Of a DNA stretch of 64,000 nt, positions 1 through 8,610 are shown in pieces (position 1 is the stretch's first letter; every line of letters starts with the position of its first letter). Source of the stretch: Sphingorhabdus contaminans (lineage in GTDB: Bacteria; Pseudomonadota; Alphaproteobacteria; Sphingomonadales; Sphingomonadaceae). The notes below the pieces were generated by a model. It searched no databases, had not been told where the DNA came from, and worked only from the letters and a program-made list of their open reading frames with translations. The stretch spans positions 310,001 to 374,000 of the forward strand of contig NZ_VKKU01000001.1 of the NCBI RefSeq assembly GCF_007280415.1. Direction: 5' to 3'. Made by a program: the position numbers and the translations under genes.

Positions 1-142
1 TGCGATCCCACGGCATATATTCGAATGCAGCATCCGAGCCTATTTCGCGTTCAATTTCTTCAAAGGCTGCACATATCCTGTCCCTGAGCGACTCAAACCA
101 GGCGCGAGCCGCTTGCTGGCGTGTGTCGAGAGTGAGGGTCAT
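1..142 (-). CDS. hemF: Oxygen-dependent coproporphyrinogen III oxidase, N-terminal part (cut by window edge)
   Basis: Only the first 47 codons lie in the window; the gene runs off the left edge. They begin MTLTLDTRQQAARAWFESLR and reach a Y-M-P-W-D-R segment, which fits the N-terminus of HemF. HemF catalyses the O2-dependent oxidative decarboxylation of coproporphyrinogen III in haem synthesis. The ATG overlaps the trmL stop codon in an ATGA arrangement, so the two genes are probably co-transcribed and translationally coupled. The identification rests on the N-terminal segment alone. Confidence 0.8.
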   Translation of the reverse strand, partial: MTLTLDTRQQAARAWFESLRDRICAAFEEIEREIGSDAAFEYMPWDR

Positions 143-600
143 GCATCTTCTCCGGGGAACTGTCTTGTTTGTCGCAATGCTTCTGCCAAAGCGATGCCAG
201 CCGACACTGCAACATTCAAGGACCGAAATTCAGGATGCATGGGAATATGCACACGGGCATTGGCCCGTTCATGTACCATCGTCGGGACACCGGCACTTTC
301 GGAACCCATTAGGATGATATCATCCGGCTGGAACCGGAACCGGGTCAAGGACGTCGAACCCTTGGTTGTCATCAAAACAAGGCGCGACACTCCGATATTT
401 GTTTCAAAAGCATCCCAATCCGGATGCCGTTTTACCGAAGCACCCGCGACATAATCCATGCCTGCGCGCTTTAAAGCGCGCTCGGAAAAGGCAAATCCGC
501 ATGGCTCGATTATATCGCACGGGACGTCAAAGCATGCCGACATCCGCAAAATTGTTCCGACATTTCCGGCAATGTCTGGCTGGTAAAGCGCAATGCGCAT
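139..600 (-). CDS. trmL: tRNA (cytidine(34)-2'-O)-methyltransferase TrmL
   Basis: The 153-residue protein has the size and sequence of the small SPOUT methyltransferase TrmL, which 2'-O-methylates the wobble base of certain tRNA-Leu isoacceptors. The N-terminus MRIALYQPDIAGNVGTILR and the late segment L-M-G-S-E-S-A-G-V-P are typical of the family; the latter belongs to the trefoil-knot S-adenosylmethionine site. It starts at an ATG at 600 and runs into hemF with overlapping stop and start. It is divergent from the glycosyltransferase at 656, leaving 55 bases for both promoters. Confidence 0.9.
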   Translation of the reverse strand: MRIALYQPDIAGNVGTILRMSACFDVPCDIIEPCGFAFSERALKRAGMDYVAGASVKRHPDWDAFETNIGVSRLVLMTTKGSTSLTRFRFQPDDIILMGSESAGVPTMVHERANARVHIPMHPEFRSLNVAVSAGIALAEALRQTRQFPGEDA

Positions 601-655
601 CGAAATTCCTGTCGCTGGAAACCAATTTGTGACGATTAGCGTTTAGAGGGGCCAC

Positions 656-1660
656 ATGGCAACAGGGTGCGCAGTTTCGGTAATCATGAGCGTCTACAAC
701 GGCGCGCCGCATGTCTATGCCAGTGTTCAATCAATTCTCCGGCAGAGTTTTACGGATTTCGAGCTGCTTATCCTCAACGATGGTTCGACCGATAACAGTT
801 CGCAAATCCTCAACAGTCTGGCCGATTGCGATAGCCGTATCCGGCTGATCGAACGCGAAAACAGGGGCCTGGTCGCGAGCTTGAACGAGTTGATCGCGGC
901 CGCGAAATCACCCTTGCTGGCAAGGATGGACAGCGATGATATCGCCATGCCCGATCGTCTGGCCCGGCAGGTAGATTTTATGGCGGCAAACCCGGTCATC
1001 GGCATTTTGGGAAGCAACACCCACGATCTGGATGAGAATGGTTTTCTGCAAAGTGCGGTGGAGACCTATCCCTTGTCGCCCGAAGATGCGCGTGTCGGTT
1101 TACGAAGCGGTCCCCCGGTTTGCCATCCGTCGGTCATGATGCGGACCGACCTGATCCGCAGCCTCGGCGGGTACCGCGCGGCGTTCCGCCATGCCGAAGA
1201 TTATGATCTGTGGTTACGGGCATCCTCGGTAACCGACATCACGAATTTGCCCCAAAGATTGCTGCTATATCGGCGCAGTCCGCAGCAAATCAGTCAGAAG
1301 CATGCCGCCGAGCAAGCCAAGGCTGCTGCTGTGGCTTGGCTCGATCACGTCCGTTGCGGGGAGGGGCGGGCAAGTCTTTTTGACGATATGCCGCATCTGC
1401 CGCATTATGACGATTTGGACGCCCTGTTCGGCAATGACTATGCATCGGCCTATGTCCGCCGGAAAGTCGTCGAACGTATGCGCTATTCCAACGAAATGCT
1501 AAAAGGTCCCGAATTCAGCATGATGCTGCATCAGGTGCGTGCGGGCGAGGGATTTGACGGTATCGGTCGAACAATCTTACGGCTGGGCCGCAAGGGGCGT
1601 ATGGTCCGTGCGGTCGTGCTGGCTTCCGCAGCGGCGGGTATTCTGATCAGCGGCTCCTAG
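656..1660 (+). CDS. Family 2 glycosyltransferase
   Basis: The 334-residue protein begins with a GT2 GT-A fold: V-S-V-I-M-S-V-Y-N-G near residue 10, then L-N-D-G-S-T-D-N-S near residue 40, and a D-S-D-D nucleotide/metal-binding motif near residue 93. A segment R-H-A-E-D-Y-D-L-W-L-R near residue 180 fits the catalytic acidic and acceptor region. It should move a sugar from an NDP-sugar to a glycan or lipid acceptor in the cytoplasm. The acceptor cannot be told, because no other polysaccharide gene is nearby. An AGAGGGG ribosome-binding site precedes the ATG. By eye this gene and the next are less GC-rich than the window average. Confidence 0.88.
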   Translation: MATGCAVSVIMSVYNGAPHVYASVQSILRQSFTDFELLILNDGSTDNSSQILNSLADCDSRIRLIERENRGLVASLNELIAAAKSPLLARMDSDDIAMPDRLARQVDFMAANPVIGILGSNTHDLDENGFLQSAVETYPLSPEDARVGLRSGPPVCHPSVMMRTDLIRSLGGYRAAFRHAEDYDLWLRASSVTDITNLPQRLLLYRRSPQQISQKHAAEQAKAAAVAWLDHVRCGEGRASLFDDMPHLPHYDDLDALFGNDYASAYVRRKVVERMRYSNEMLKGPEFSMMLHQVRAGEGFDGIGRTILRLGRKGRMVRAVVLASAAAGILISGS

Positions 1661-1817
1661 GTCATGTCCCTAAGTCACGCATTTTACAACAATTAACATG
1701 TCAGTCACTCCGCGTCCCATGCTGGCACAGGCCAAAATTCACTCGCGCGGCGCTATCCGCTTTCATGTATTGGGACCGCTCTTGCGGTGTACCGAATCTC
1801 TGTTTGCAAAGCGTGAC

Positions 1818-2975
1818 ATGATCCACGAGCATATAAATGAAGCGAATATGGTCTCGGCGGTACCGAAGCGGAAAACCGCTCGTCGCCGGCTGTTCGGTAC
1901 GCGCGAGACTATTTTGGTGCTTGTTGCATTCGCCTTATTGGCTTTCGTCCCTTCGGTAGCGCAAATATCACCATTTGGTCGTGTCGAAACGCCCGCCTCA
2001 CTAACGAAAACCACATGGGATGCTGAATCACCGAGTGAAAATTTTCCGGGGTCGGCTTTTTTCAATTTGGACCCGGACAGCTATTCCATTGCGAACTCCG
2101 TACCTGACGCAAACGCCGTATCTAGCCAACAAGGCGAACCTTTCAGTGATAGCGTTGATACAGCATCCGCGCTGACGGCCAGCGCCCAGCCATTTGTCAT
2201 GAAGTTGGGGACGGCGGAATATGGCAGGGCGCTCAAATGTCTGTCGGATGCCATTTACTACGAAGCCGCTAATGAACCGGACTCCGGTCAAAGGGCGGTT
2301 GCGCAGGTCATCCTCAACCGTATGCGTCATCCGACTTTCCCCAACAGTGTATGTGGCGTCATCTATCAGGGATCAGAACGATCGACCGGTTGCCAGTTCA
2401 GCTATAGCTGCGACGGATCAATGGCACGTCAACCTGCACGGTTATCCTGGCTGCGCGCCCAAAATGTAGCTGCTCAGGCGTTGGCGGGATATGTCTACAG
2501 GCCTGTTGGCATGGCGACCCATTATCACGCAACCTATGTCTATCCCTATTGGGCCCCAAGCCTGAATTTTGTCGGGACCATAGGAGCCCACCGCTTCTAC
2601 AGCTGGAAAGGAAGCGCGGGTCGTCCGTCTGCATTCTTCCGGCGTTACGCCGGATATGAGCCGTTTCCGGGTCCGAAACCTCGGCTATTGCAAGCCGGAT
2701 TGGTAGATGATCTCGATCCAATCAAACTACAGCAACGCTATGAACGGGAATTTGCAGAGGCGCGGCTCAAGGCGGAAAATCTGGCTGCATCGCAAGATAC
2801 GAGCTCTGCCGCACGCCAGCGCGAGGCGGCCCTGTATGTAACTCCAAACTATTCCCGAGAAGCACTTGACCGCGGCGGCGAAACGCAATTTCGGGGAGAG
2901 AGGTTGCCAGCCGCAACAGATATCCGCCCGGAATATCAAAAGAGCGGCACGTGGAAGGCGCAGCCGGTCGGTTGA
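1818..2975 (+). CDS. SleB-type cell wall hydrolase (Hydrolase_2 family)
   Basis: From about residue 130 of this 385-residue protein the sequence is a SleB/CwlJ-like hydrolase domain: C-L-S-D-A-I-Y-Y-E-A-A-N-E, then Q-V-I-L-N-R-M-R-H-P-F-P and C-Q-F-S-Y-S-C-D-G. This family cleaves cortex or cell wall peptidoglycan. An N-terminal hydrophobic stretch (I-L-V-L-V-A-F-A-L-L-A-F) follows a basic R-R-R-L-F-G segment and looks like a signal anchor, so the protein probably acts in the periplasm. The reading frame is open back to 1698. I chose the ATG at 1818 because the longer form puts about 40 untypical residues before the anchor; 1848 is also possible. Confidence 0.82.
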   Translation: MIHEHINEANMVSAVPKRKTARRRLFGTRETILVLVAFALLAFVPSVAQISPFGRVETPASLTKTTWDAESPSENFPGSAFFNLDPDSYSIANSVPDANAVSSQQGEPFSDSVDTASALTASAQPFVMKLGTAEYGRALKCLSDAIYYEAANEPDSGQRAVAQVILNRMRHPTFPNSVCGVIYQGSERSTGCQFSYSCDGSMARQPARLSWLRAQNVAAQALAGYVYRPVGMATHYHATYVYPYWAPSLNFVGTIGAHRFYSWKGSAGRPSAFFRRYAGYEPFPGPKPRLLQAGLVDDLDPIKLQQRYEREFAEARLKAENLAASQDTSSAARQREAALYVTPNYSREALDRGGETQFRGERLPAATDIRPEYQKSGTWKAQPVG

Positions 2976-3160
2976 CGCCGGACGTCACAAAAAACTTTCG
3001 TTTTTCTAGTAAACAAATTCCGCCCGTTGCCGTTTCATAGTTTAGACCGGCTGGACGGCTATTTCTTCAGCAGCGCAAGCTGCGATACTGGTCCATCTGA
3101 AATGGCCTTCTGCGCGGTCGGTAGAGGTTGGCGGCATTAAACCGCTACGCTCGAAAACAT

Positions 3161-3202
3161 CGACCTCCGGACGCGATCCCACATCCACGCGACCGGAGGT
3201 CG
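3161..3202 (-). terminator. Long-loop inverted repeat after the histidine kinase gene
   Basis: Two perfect 10-base arms (CGACCTCCGG at 3161-3170 and its complement at 3193-3202) are separated by 22 bases. They lie 4 bases beyond the stop of the kinase gene on the minus strand. Only a short interrupted T stretch follows, so this is a weak intrinsic terminator or an mRNA-stabilising hairpin. Nothing else is visible in the gap 2976-3206. Confidence 0.45.
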
Positions 3203-3206
3203 ACAG

Positions 3207-4628
3207 TTATCCCTTAAACGAAAAAGTCGCTCTCAAGCCGCCTTCTTCGCGGTTTGACAAGGTCAGGTCGCCTCCATGAGCCCTGGCAATCGCACGGGAA
3301 ATGGTCAGCCCCAGACCCGATCCGCCGGTTGACCTGCTGCGTGATTTTTCCGCCCTGGTAAACGGTTCAAACATGCTTTCCATTTCAGCAGGATCGATAC
3401 CCGGCCCTTCATCATCAATATGGATGACCACGTTGTTTGCGTTGCTGTGGATACGCACCTGTGCAGATTTGCCGTAAATGATCGCATTTCCGATCAAATT
3501 TCTAAGCGCACGTCGCAACAGGACGGGGCGAATATTTGCCACAACCCGCTTCTCGGGAATATGGAATTCAACAGGTTCGAATTCACCTGATACCGATTCA
3601 ATCAATGCGCCAATGTCCACGGATTGGAGAGTTTCGCCTGATTTTCCGAGACGGGCCAAGGTCAGTATGTCGTCCAATATTGTAACCATTTCGTCGATGG
3701 TTGCGGCCATCTTTTCCCGCTCATGATCGTCCTCCACGCATTCGATGCGGACGCGCAATGCTGCCAGTGGCGTCTTCAAATCATGTCCTATGGCCCCCAG
3801 CATGACGTCCTTTTCACCCAGCAAAGCAGAAACCCGCGCATGCATCGCGTTAAACGCCTCTATCAATTGCCGCACATCATCGGGCCCGGCAGGTTGAAGT
3901 GTATCAACCTCACCAGCCAAACCAACGCGCTGTACGCGTTGAGTAAGCTTGCTCAGCGGGTCTGCAATCCTGCGTGCAACCAGCGCGAGGGGGATCATCA
4001 CTGCAATAAACAAGGTGAAAGTCTGCAGTAACAGAGCAAAGATTGACGCGCGTTCATCAGGTCGAACAAATGCTGCTGCATTCACCCATGCACCGTCCGG
4101 CAGACGCGCCGTCAGTAGGACAGCTCGCGTCGGTGTAGGAATGTTGGGGTTTCGTAGCCGACCCGCATTCCAACGCCGCAACTGGGCGTCGCGCAATTGT
4201 GCGGGGAGCAATTTGGTGGAAACGGTGGAAATGCGCACCCCCGACAGGTTTATGTCGCCTTGCCGGAAAAAATCCCGCGCACGTTCCGAAATATCTTCCT
4301 GAATATGCGATCGTTCTATCAATATCGGATTAGGCGCAATCGTGATGGCGACCGGCGGCGATCTGCGCCGGCGTTCACCCGAACGCTCTATATGTCTTTT
4401 GTACCAGTTATCGGGTTCGCCGATCGGGATACCTGTGGCTTCCAACCTTTCTACCTGATTGGCAACGCGGCTCACGACCATGGCAGCGGTTTCAGAAACA
4501 GCGCGATTTCGTACGCCGAACAGCAGCAGCGCTGCGTTTATTGACTGCGCAATAAGCAACGCAGAGGCAGTGACCAGCAGGATTTGCCCATAAAGGCTAC
4601 GCGGCCAAAAACGAGAAGCCCACGCCAT
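3207..4628 (-). CDS. Membrane sensor histidine kinase (EnvZ/OmpR-type partner)
   Basis: The 473-residue kinase has a transmembrane segment at about residues 15-37, a periplasmic domain of about 150 residues and a second membrane segment near 195-215. A HAMP linker, an H-box (A-I-G-H-D-L-K-T-P-L-A-A-L-R, phospho-acceptor His near residue 280) and an ATPase domain with N-L-I-G-N-A, D-D-E-G-P-G-I and G-G-S-G-L-G-L follow. It should autophosphorylate in response to an envelope signal and phosphorylate the regulator encoded one base upstream. The near-zero spacing to that gene makes the pairing secure; the signal is unknown. Confidence 0.92.
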   Translation of the reverse strand: MAWASRFWPRSLYGQILLVTASALLIAQSINAALLLFGVRNRAVSETAAMVVSRVANQVERLEATGIPIGEPDNWYKRHIERSGERRRRSPPVAITIAPNPILIERSHIQEDISERARDFFRQGDINLSGVRISTVSTKLLPAQLRDAQLRRWNAGRLRNPNIPTPTRAVLLTARLPDGAWVNAAAFVRPDERASIFALLLQTFTLFIAVMIPLALVARRIADPLSKLTQRVQRVGLAGEVDTLQPAGPDDVRQLIEAFNAMHARVSALLGEKDVMLGAIGHDLKTPLAALRVRIECVEDDHEREKMAATIDEMVTILDDILTLARLGKSGETLQSVDIGALIESVSGEFEPVEFHIPEKRVVANIRPVLLRRALRNLIGNAIIYGKSAQVRIHSNANNVVIHIDDEGPGIDPAEMESMFEPFTRAEKSRSRSTGGSGLGLTISRAIARAHGGDLTLSNREEGGLRATFSFKG

Positions 4629-4629
4629 T

Positions 4630-5349
4630 TTAAAGGCGTTTCACTTCAGTGGAAAAGCGATAGCCGCCGCCCCAGATTGTTTTGATATGCTGGGGATTTT
4701 TGGGATCTACCTCAATTTTGCGCCGAAGACGGCTCACCTGATTGTCTATTGCCCGGTCAAAAGGTCCACCTTCGCGGCCACGGGTCAGATCAAGAAGCTG
4801 GTCACGCGAGAGGATATGCCCCGCTCGGCTGACGAGCGCTTCCAGCATGCGGTGTTCGCCGGATGAAAGCGGGACCAGCACGCCTTCGGGATCATGCAAG
4901 CTTTGTTCCGCAGTGTTGAGGGTCCAGCCTGCGAAGCTGTAAATGTCACCCATACGATCGGGTTTGGGGATACCGGACGATACACGGCGCAATACGACCC
5001 GGACGCGTGCAACCAGTTCCCGCGGTGAAAATGGCTTTACGACATAGTCGTCTGCACCGATTTCCAAGCCGACGATCCTGTCCGTTTCCTCTGATTTTGC
5101 AGTTAGCAGAATAACGGGCGGACCTCCATTGGCCGAAATGTGACGGCACAGGCTCAGGCCATCCTCCCCAGGCATCATGATATCCAGAAGGACAAGATCG
5201 ATATCGTAAGAGAGCAGCATGGACCGTGCCGTCGAGGCGTTGGACGCGTCGCTCACGCGGAAACCTTGACGCTCCAGATATTTCCCAAGCGGATCCCGGA
5301 TGGAGGCTTCGTCATCGACAAGCAGCAAATGTGGGCGCGATTTGGTCAT
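4630..5349 (-). CDS. OmpR-family response regulator
   Basis: The 239-residue protein has an N-terminal receiver domain with the acidic pair V-D-D-E near residue 12, the phospho-acceptor Asp in L-V-L-L-D-I-M-M-P-G near residue 55, a T-A-K switch and a conserved K-P-F. The C-terminal winged-helix DNA-binding domain ends in D-P-K-N-P-Q-H-I-K-T-I-W-G-G-G-Y-R-F, the OmpR/PhoB signature. It is the DNA-binding partner of the kinase that follows. It starts 40 bases downstream of the EF-hand gene's terminator, so the pair probably has its own promoter at about 5350-5390. Confidence 0.93.
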   Translation of the reverse strand: MTKSRPHLLLVDDEASIRDPLGKYLERQGFRVSDASNASTARSMLLSYDIDLVLLDIMMPGEDGLSLCRHISANGGPPVILLTAKSEETDRIVGLEIGADDYVVKPFSPRELVARVRVVLRRVSSGIPKPDRMGDIYSFAGWTLNTAEQSLHDPEGVLVPLSSGEHRMLEALVSRAGHILSRDQLLDLTRGREGGPFDRAIDNQVSRLRRKIEVDPKNPQHIKTIWGGGYRFSTEVKRL

Positions 5350-5389
5350 GCTGTTTTCAATCGATACGCTTTATCGAGCCAACTGCAAT

Positions 5390-5429
5390 AAAAAGGCCGG
5401 AGAAGAAGGAGGGGGAAACTTCTCCGGCC
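5390..5429 (-). terminator. Intrinsic terminator of the EF-hand protein gene
   Basis: Read on the minus strand, an 11-base-pair stem GGCCGGAGAAG/CTTCTCCGGCC (arms 5395-5405 and 5419-5429) with a 13-base loop is followed directly by TTTTT. It lies between the EF-hand gene and the response regulator gene and separates the two transcription units. Confidence 0.8.
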
Positions 5430-5483
5430 AAGTTTTGACACGATCTCCAAAGGGGAGGGGAAAGATCGCGCCAGCAAAGCTCT

Positions 5484-6071
5484 TTATTCCGCGCCGCTTT
5501 CAGGTGGCGGCGGGCGGCGGTCCCAGCGATCCTTGCGCATGGACTTGCGTTCTGCGGCAGAAATCGTTCCGTCACTATTTGCATCTGCCTTCGCAAAGCG
5601 CGCTTCGGCTGCTTTTCGAAATTCGGCTTGTGTCACGGCCTTGTCGCCATTGGTGTCGGCCAGCGCGAGCATCTTCATGCCGCCGCGTCCATGTCCGCCC
5701 ATGTGGCGTTCCGGCCGGGCTCCATTGGTATCCGCATGCGATTGGCCAGCACGTTGAACATGGCGGTCTCTACGCTCGGCAATGCGTGCTTCATGGGCGG
5801 CCAGAAATTCGCTTTCGCTAATCGCGCCATTTTTGTCGCTGTCCATTTCGGCAAAATGCTTTTTGGCCATCGCGGTGCGGTCCGCGCTGTTCAGCTGGCC
5901 ATCACCATTTGCATCCATTTTGGCGAAGCGCGCATCTGCCTTAGCCAGCATTTCTGCCTTGGTCACATTCTTGTCGCCGTCAGCATCCGCCTTCATTCCG
6001 GGTGCGGCATAAAGTGCTGCGGTTGTCAGCGACGCTGCAACCACCGTTGCTATTATTTTCGTCCGATCCAT
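5484..6071 (-). CDS. Secreted multi-EF-hand calcium-binding protein
   Basis: The 195-residue product begins with a signal peptide (MDRTKIIATVVAASLTTAAL). It carries five EF-hand loops, each starting D-x-[DN]-x-[DN]-G or a close variant: D-A-D-G-D-K-N, D-A-N-G-D-G-Q, D-S-D-K-N-G-A, D-T-N-G-D-K-A and D-A-N-S-D-G-T. The linker between loops 3 and 4 is rich in His, Gly and Arg. It probably binds Ca2+ in the periplasm or outside the cell; its partner is unknown. The frame is open to 6101, but the ATG at 6071 has a clear AAGGA site 8 bases upstream. A terminator separates it from the two-component genes downstream. Confidence 0.85.
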   Translation of the reverse strand: MDRTKIIATVVAASLTTAALYAAPGMKADADGDKNVTKAEMLAKADARFAKMDANGDGQLNSADRTAMAKKHFAEMDSDKNGAISESEFLAAHEARIAERRDRHVQRAGQSHADTNGARPERHMGGHGRGGMKMLALADTNGDKAVTQAEFRKAAEARFAKADANSDGTISAAERKSMRKDRWDRRPPPPESGAE

Positions 6072-6127
6072 CTCTTCGATCCTTATCATCTCATCCGACA
6101 AAGTGGCCGGATGGTCTTGATATAGGG

Positions 6128-6157
6128 ATAATATGTCGCAGGGATGTGTCAGCGCAA
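6128..6157 (-). promoter_or_regulatory. Predicted sigma70-type promoter of the EF-hand gene
   Basis: On the minus strand TTGCGC (6152-6157) and TATTAT (6128-6133) are separated by 18 bases, about 57 bases before the EF-hand start codon. This is a consensus match by eye only. Confidence 0.4.
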
Positions 6158-6239
6158 TTGCTGCATTGTCGCAAAGTGTATCAGATGGCCGCTATGTTCA
6201 TATTGGTGAAAGAACGGCTCACCGCGCTATTGGCGGCTC

Positions 6240-6313
6240 TGGAGCGGGTAAGGGGAATCGAACCCCTCTAGCTAGCTTGGAAGGCTAGTGCATTACCACT
6301 ATGCTATACCCGC
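6240..6313 (-). tRNA. tRNA-Gly (anticodon UCC)
   Basis: Read on the minus strand, the 74-base sequence folds as a cloverleaf. Acceptor arms GCGGGTA and TACCCGC pair perfectly. The anticodon stem CTAGC/GCTAG holds the loop C-T-T-C-C-A-A with anticodon TCC, and the T arm contains GGTTCGATTCC. The 3' CCA is encoded in the DNA at 6240-6242. Confidence 0.97.
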
Positions 6314-6380
6314 AATCACGGCGAACCGTTGAGCGGGCCGCTATTGCCAGCAAGTTGACCCTTCGTCAACGGGTCGATTG

Positions 6381-6414
6381 CAAAAGAAAGAGGCCGCAAA
6401 GTGCGGCCCCTTTC
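6381..6414 (-). terminator. Terminator of the petABC operon
   Basis: On the minus strand a stem of about 13 pairs with one mismatch (arms 6402-6414 and 6386-6398) closes a 3-base loop and is followed by a T-rich CTTTTG stretch. It lies 22 bases beyond the petC stop codon. Confidence 0.65.
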
Positions 6415-6435
6415 GAATTAGCGCTGAAAAAGCAA

Positions 6436-7281
6436 TCAATGCTTTTTGTCGGCCCAGATGCTCTTGTAGGACATCCACGTCAGAACCGTGAAGATCAGGA
6501 GGAAGCCAAGGGCTGCCCAACCTGCGCTTTTGCGGTTTTCCATCTTGGGCTCTGCAGTCCAGGTCAGGAAAGCCGCAACATCCTTGGCCATCTGTGCCTT
6601 GGTTGCTTTCGTGCCATCGTCATAAGTGACCTGGTCGTCAGCAGTCAAAGGCGCGGCCATCGCGATGTTGAGGTTCGCGAAGTACGGGTTGTAGTGCAGG
6701 CCGTCCGGCGTCTTGGCATCCGGGAATTTCTTCAGCAATTCCGCAGGCTGCGCGTCTTCATAGCCAATCAGCAACGAGTAGACATAGGCAGGTCCGTTGG
6801 CGCGCGCCTTTGTGATCAGCGAAAGATCAGGCGGAAGCGCGTTATTGTTCGCAGCCCGCGCAGCAACTTCGTTGGGGAAGGGCGAAGGAATACGGTCGGC
6901 AGGAATGCCGGGACGCGTAGCAGGCTCACCGGTTTCCGGATTGATCGACGGCACTTCGGTCTTCCAGCCCTTGGCAATGGCCTTCACCTGATCCTCATTG
7001 TAGCCGAGAGCCGCAAAGTCGCGGAAGGAAACGAGGTTCAAACTGTGGCAGGCCGAGCATACTTCCGAATAGACCTTGAGACCGCGCTGCAGCTGGCCCT
7101 TGTCATATTTGCCGAACGGACCGTCGTGCGGGAATTTCTCCGCCAGCGGCATCTTGTGGAATTCATGCTCGGCGGTTGGAACGGCAGGTTCCTTGATTGC
7201 ACCAATGATGGTGTCACCAAGGCCGATCAGCAGCATTCCGCTGAAAAACACGCCTACCAAAAAAGCAATTAAACGAACCAT
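6436..7281 (-). CDS. petC: Cytochrome c1 of the cytochrome bc1 complex
   Basis: The 281-residue protein has an N-terminal membrane/signal segment and a c-type haem motif C-S-A-C-H at about residue 79. The likely axial methionine lies in N-I-A-M-A-A-P-L, and a C-terminal membrane anchor (W-A-A-L-G-F-L-L-I-F-T-V-L-T-W-M) precedes a basic tail. It carries electrons from the Rieske centre to soluble or membrane cytochrome c on the periplasmic face. It is the last gene of petABC, 19 bases after petB, and is followed by a terminator. Confidence 0.96.
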   Translation of the reverse strand: MVRLIAFLVGVFFSGMLLIGLGDTIIGAIKEPAVPTAEHEFHKMPLAEKFPHDGPFGKYDKGQLQRGLKVYSEVCSACHSLNLVSFRDFAALGYNEDQVKAIAKGWKTEVPSINPETGEPATRPGIPADRIPSPFPNEVAARAANNNALPPDLSLITKARANGPAYVYSLLIGYEDAQPAELLKKFPDAKTPDGLHYNPYFANLNIAMAAPLTADDQVTYDDGTKATKAQMAKDVAAFLTWTAEPKMENRKSAGWAALGFLLIFTVLTWMSYKSIWADKKH

Positions 7282-7300
7282 GATAGTGGCTTTCCCTGTT

Positions 7301-8596
7301 TTACGCGGTCGCCGTTTGAAGCGGCTTTCCTGTCACAGCTTCGGTGATCGAGTTCGGCAGCGGAAGCGGCCGTTCGATACGCGAAACGATAGGCAGGATG
7401 ATCAAGAAGTGAGCGAAGTAATAAGCTGCCGCAATCTGGCTCAATACAACCCACTGGGTGTATGGAGGTTGCGCACCGCAATAGGTCAGTACGACGATAC
7501 TCGGAATGAGGCCGTACCAGAAAAACTTGCGGAACAGCGGACGGTAATGACCCGAGCGCACTGGCGATGTATCCAGCCAGGGCAGGAAGAACAGCAGTAG
7601 GATCGAACCGAACATGGCAAGCACGCCCATCAGCTTCGCTTCGATCAGCACGATGCCGGTGAACGGAATTGCGAAGTTGACGGTGAATGCCTTCAGGATC
7701 GCGTAGAATGGCAGGAAGTACCATTCGGGAACGATGTGCGCCGGCGTCGAAAGCGGGTTCGCCTGAATATAGTTATCCGGATGTCCCAGCAGATTGGGCG
7801 CAAAGAAGGTGATGGCGACAAAAGCGATCAGGAATATGCCCAGACCGAAACCATCCTTTGCGGTGTAATAAGGGTGGAAGGGAACAGTGTCCTGCTCGCT
7901 CTTTACGCTGACGCCGGTCGGGTTCGATGATCCCGGAATGTGCAGCGCCCAGATGTGCAGGATGATCACGCCCGCAATCACAAATGGCAGGAGATAGTGG
8001 AGCGAGAAGAAGCGGTTCAGAGCAGCCTGATCAGGCGCAAAACCGCCCAGCAGAAGCTGGCGCAAGGGTTCACCCACCAAAGGAATGGCGGAGAAGAAGC
8101 CGGTAATAACCTGTGCCCCCCAGAAGCTCATCTGGCCCCAGGGAAGAACATAGCCCATGAATGCGGTTGCCATCATAAGCAGGAAGATAACGACACCCAG
8201 CAACCAGATCATTTCGCGCGGCGCTTTGTACGAACCGTAGAAAAGACCGCGGAAAATGTGGATGTAGACGACGATGAAGAAGAAGCTGGCGCCGTTCATG
8301 TGCGCGTAGCGGATGAACCAGCCGGCGTTCACATCGCGCATGATGTGCTCAACAGAATTGAACGCGCCATCGACGCTCGCATAATAATGCATTGCGAGAA
8401 CAATACCGGTCACGATCTGGATAACCAGCGCGACACCTGCCAGAACTCCGAAGTTCCAGAAATAGTTCAGGTTGCGAGGAACCGGATAGCCGGCACCTAC
8501 TGCATTATATACCAGACGGGGCAGGGGGAGACGTTCGTCGACCCACTTGGTAACCGCGTTCTGAGGCTTATATTCATTTGCCCAAGGGAAGCTCAT
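7301..8596 (-). CDS. petB: Cytochrome b of the cytochrome bc1 complex
   Basis: The 431-residue integral membrane protein has the full cytochrome b layout. An N-terminal half has the G-x-V-L-A-M-H-Y and R-Y-A-H-M-N-G haem-ligand regions, and the quinol-oxidation site shows as P-E-W-Y-F-L-P near residue 290. A C-terminal helical domain follows, giving eight or more membrane helices. It binds the two b haems and both quinone sites. It lies between petA and petC with 14 and 19 bases of spacing. Confidence 0.97.
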   Translation of the reverse strand: MSFPWANEYKPQNAVTKWVDERLPLPRLVYNAVGAGYPVPRNLNYFWNFGVLAGVALVIQIVTGIVLAMHYYASVDGAFNSVEHIMRDVNAGWFIRYAHMNGASFFFIVVYIHIFRGLFYGSYKAPREMIWLLGVVIFLLMMATAFMGYVLPWGQMSFWGAQVITGFFSAIPLVGEPLRQLLLGGFAPDQAALNRFFSLHYLLPFVIAGVIILHIWALHIPGSSNPTGVSVKSEQDTVPFHPYYTAKDGFGLGIFLIAFVAITFFAPNLLGHPDNYIQANPLSTPAHIVPEWYFLPFYAILKAFTVNFAIPFTGIVLIEAKLMGVLAMFGSILLLFFLPWLDTSPVRSGHYRPLFRKFFWYGLIPSIVVLTYCGAQPPYTQWVVLSQIAAAYYFAHFLIILPIVSRIERPLPLPNSITEAVTGKPLQTATA

Positions 8597-8610
8597 CTTG
8601 TCTTAGCTCC

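Noticed and set aside
1-6000. Horizontally acquired island suggested by a somewhat lower GC content by eye
   Set aside because: There are no mobility genes, repeats or a flanking attachment site, the genes are core-like, and I did not measure base composition.
6301-7272. 323-residue plus-strand frame opposite petC
   Set aside because: It is antisense to cytochrome c1 and starts inside the tRNA gene.
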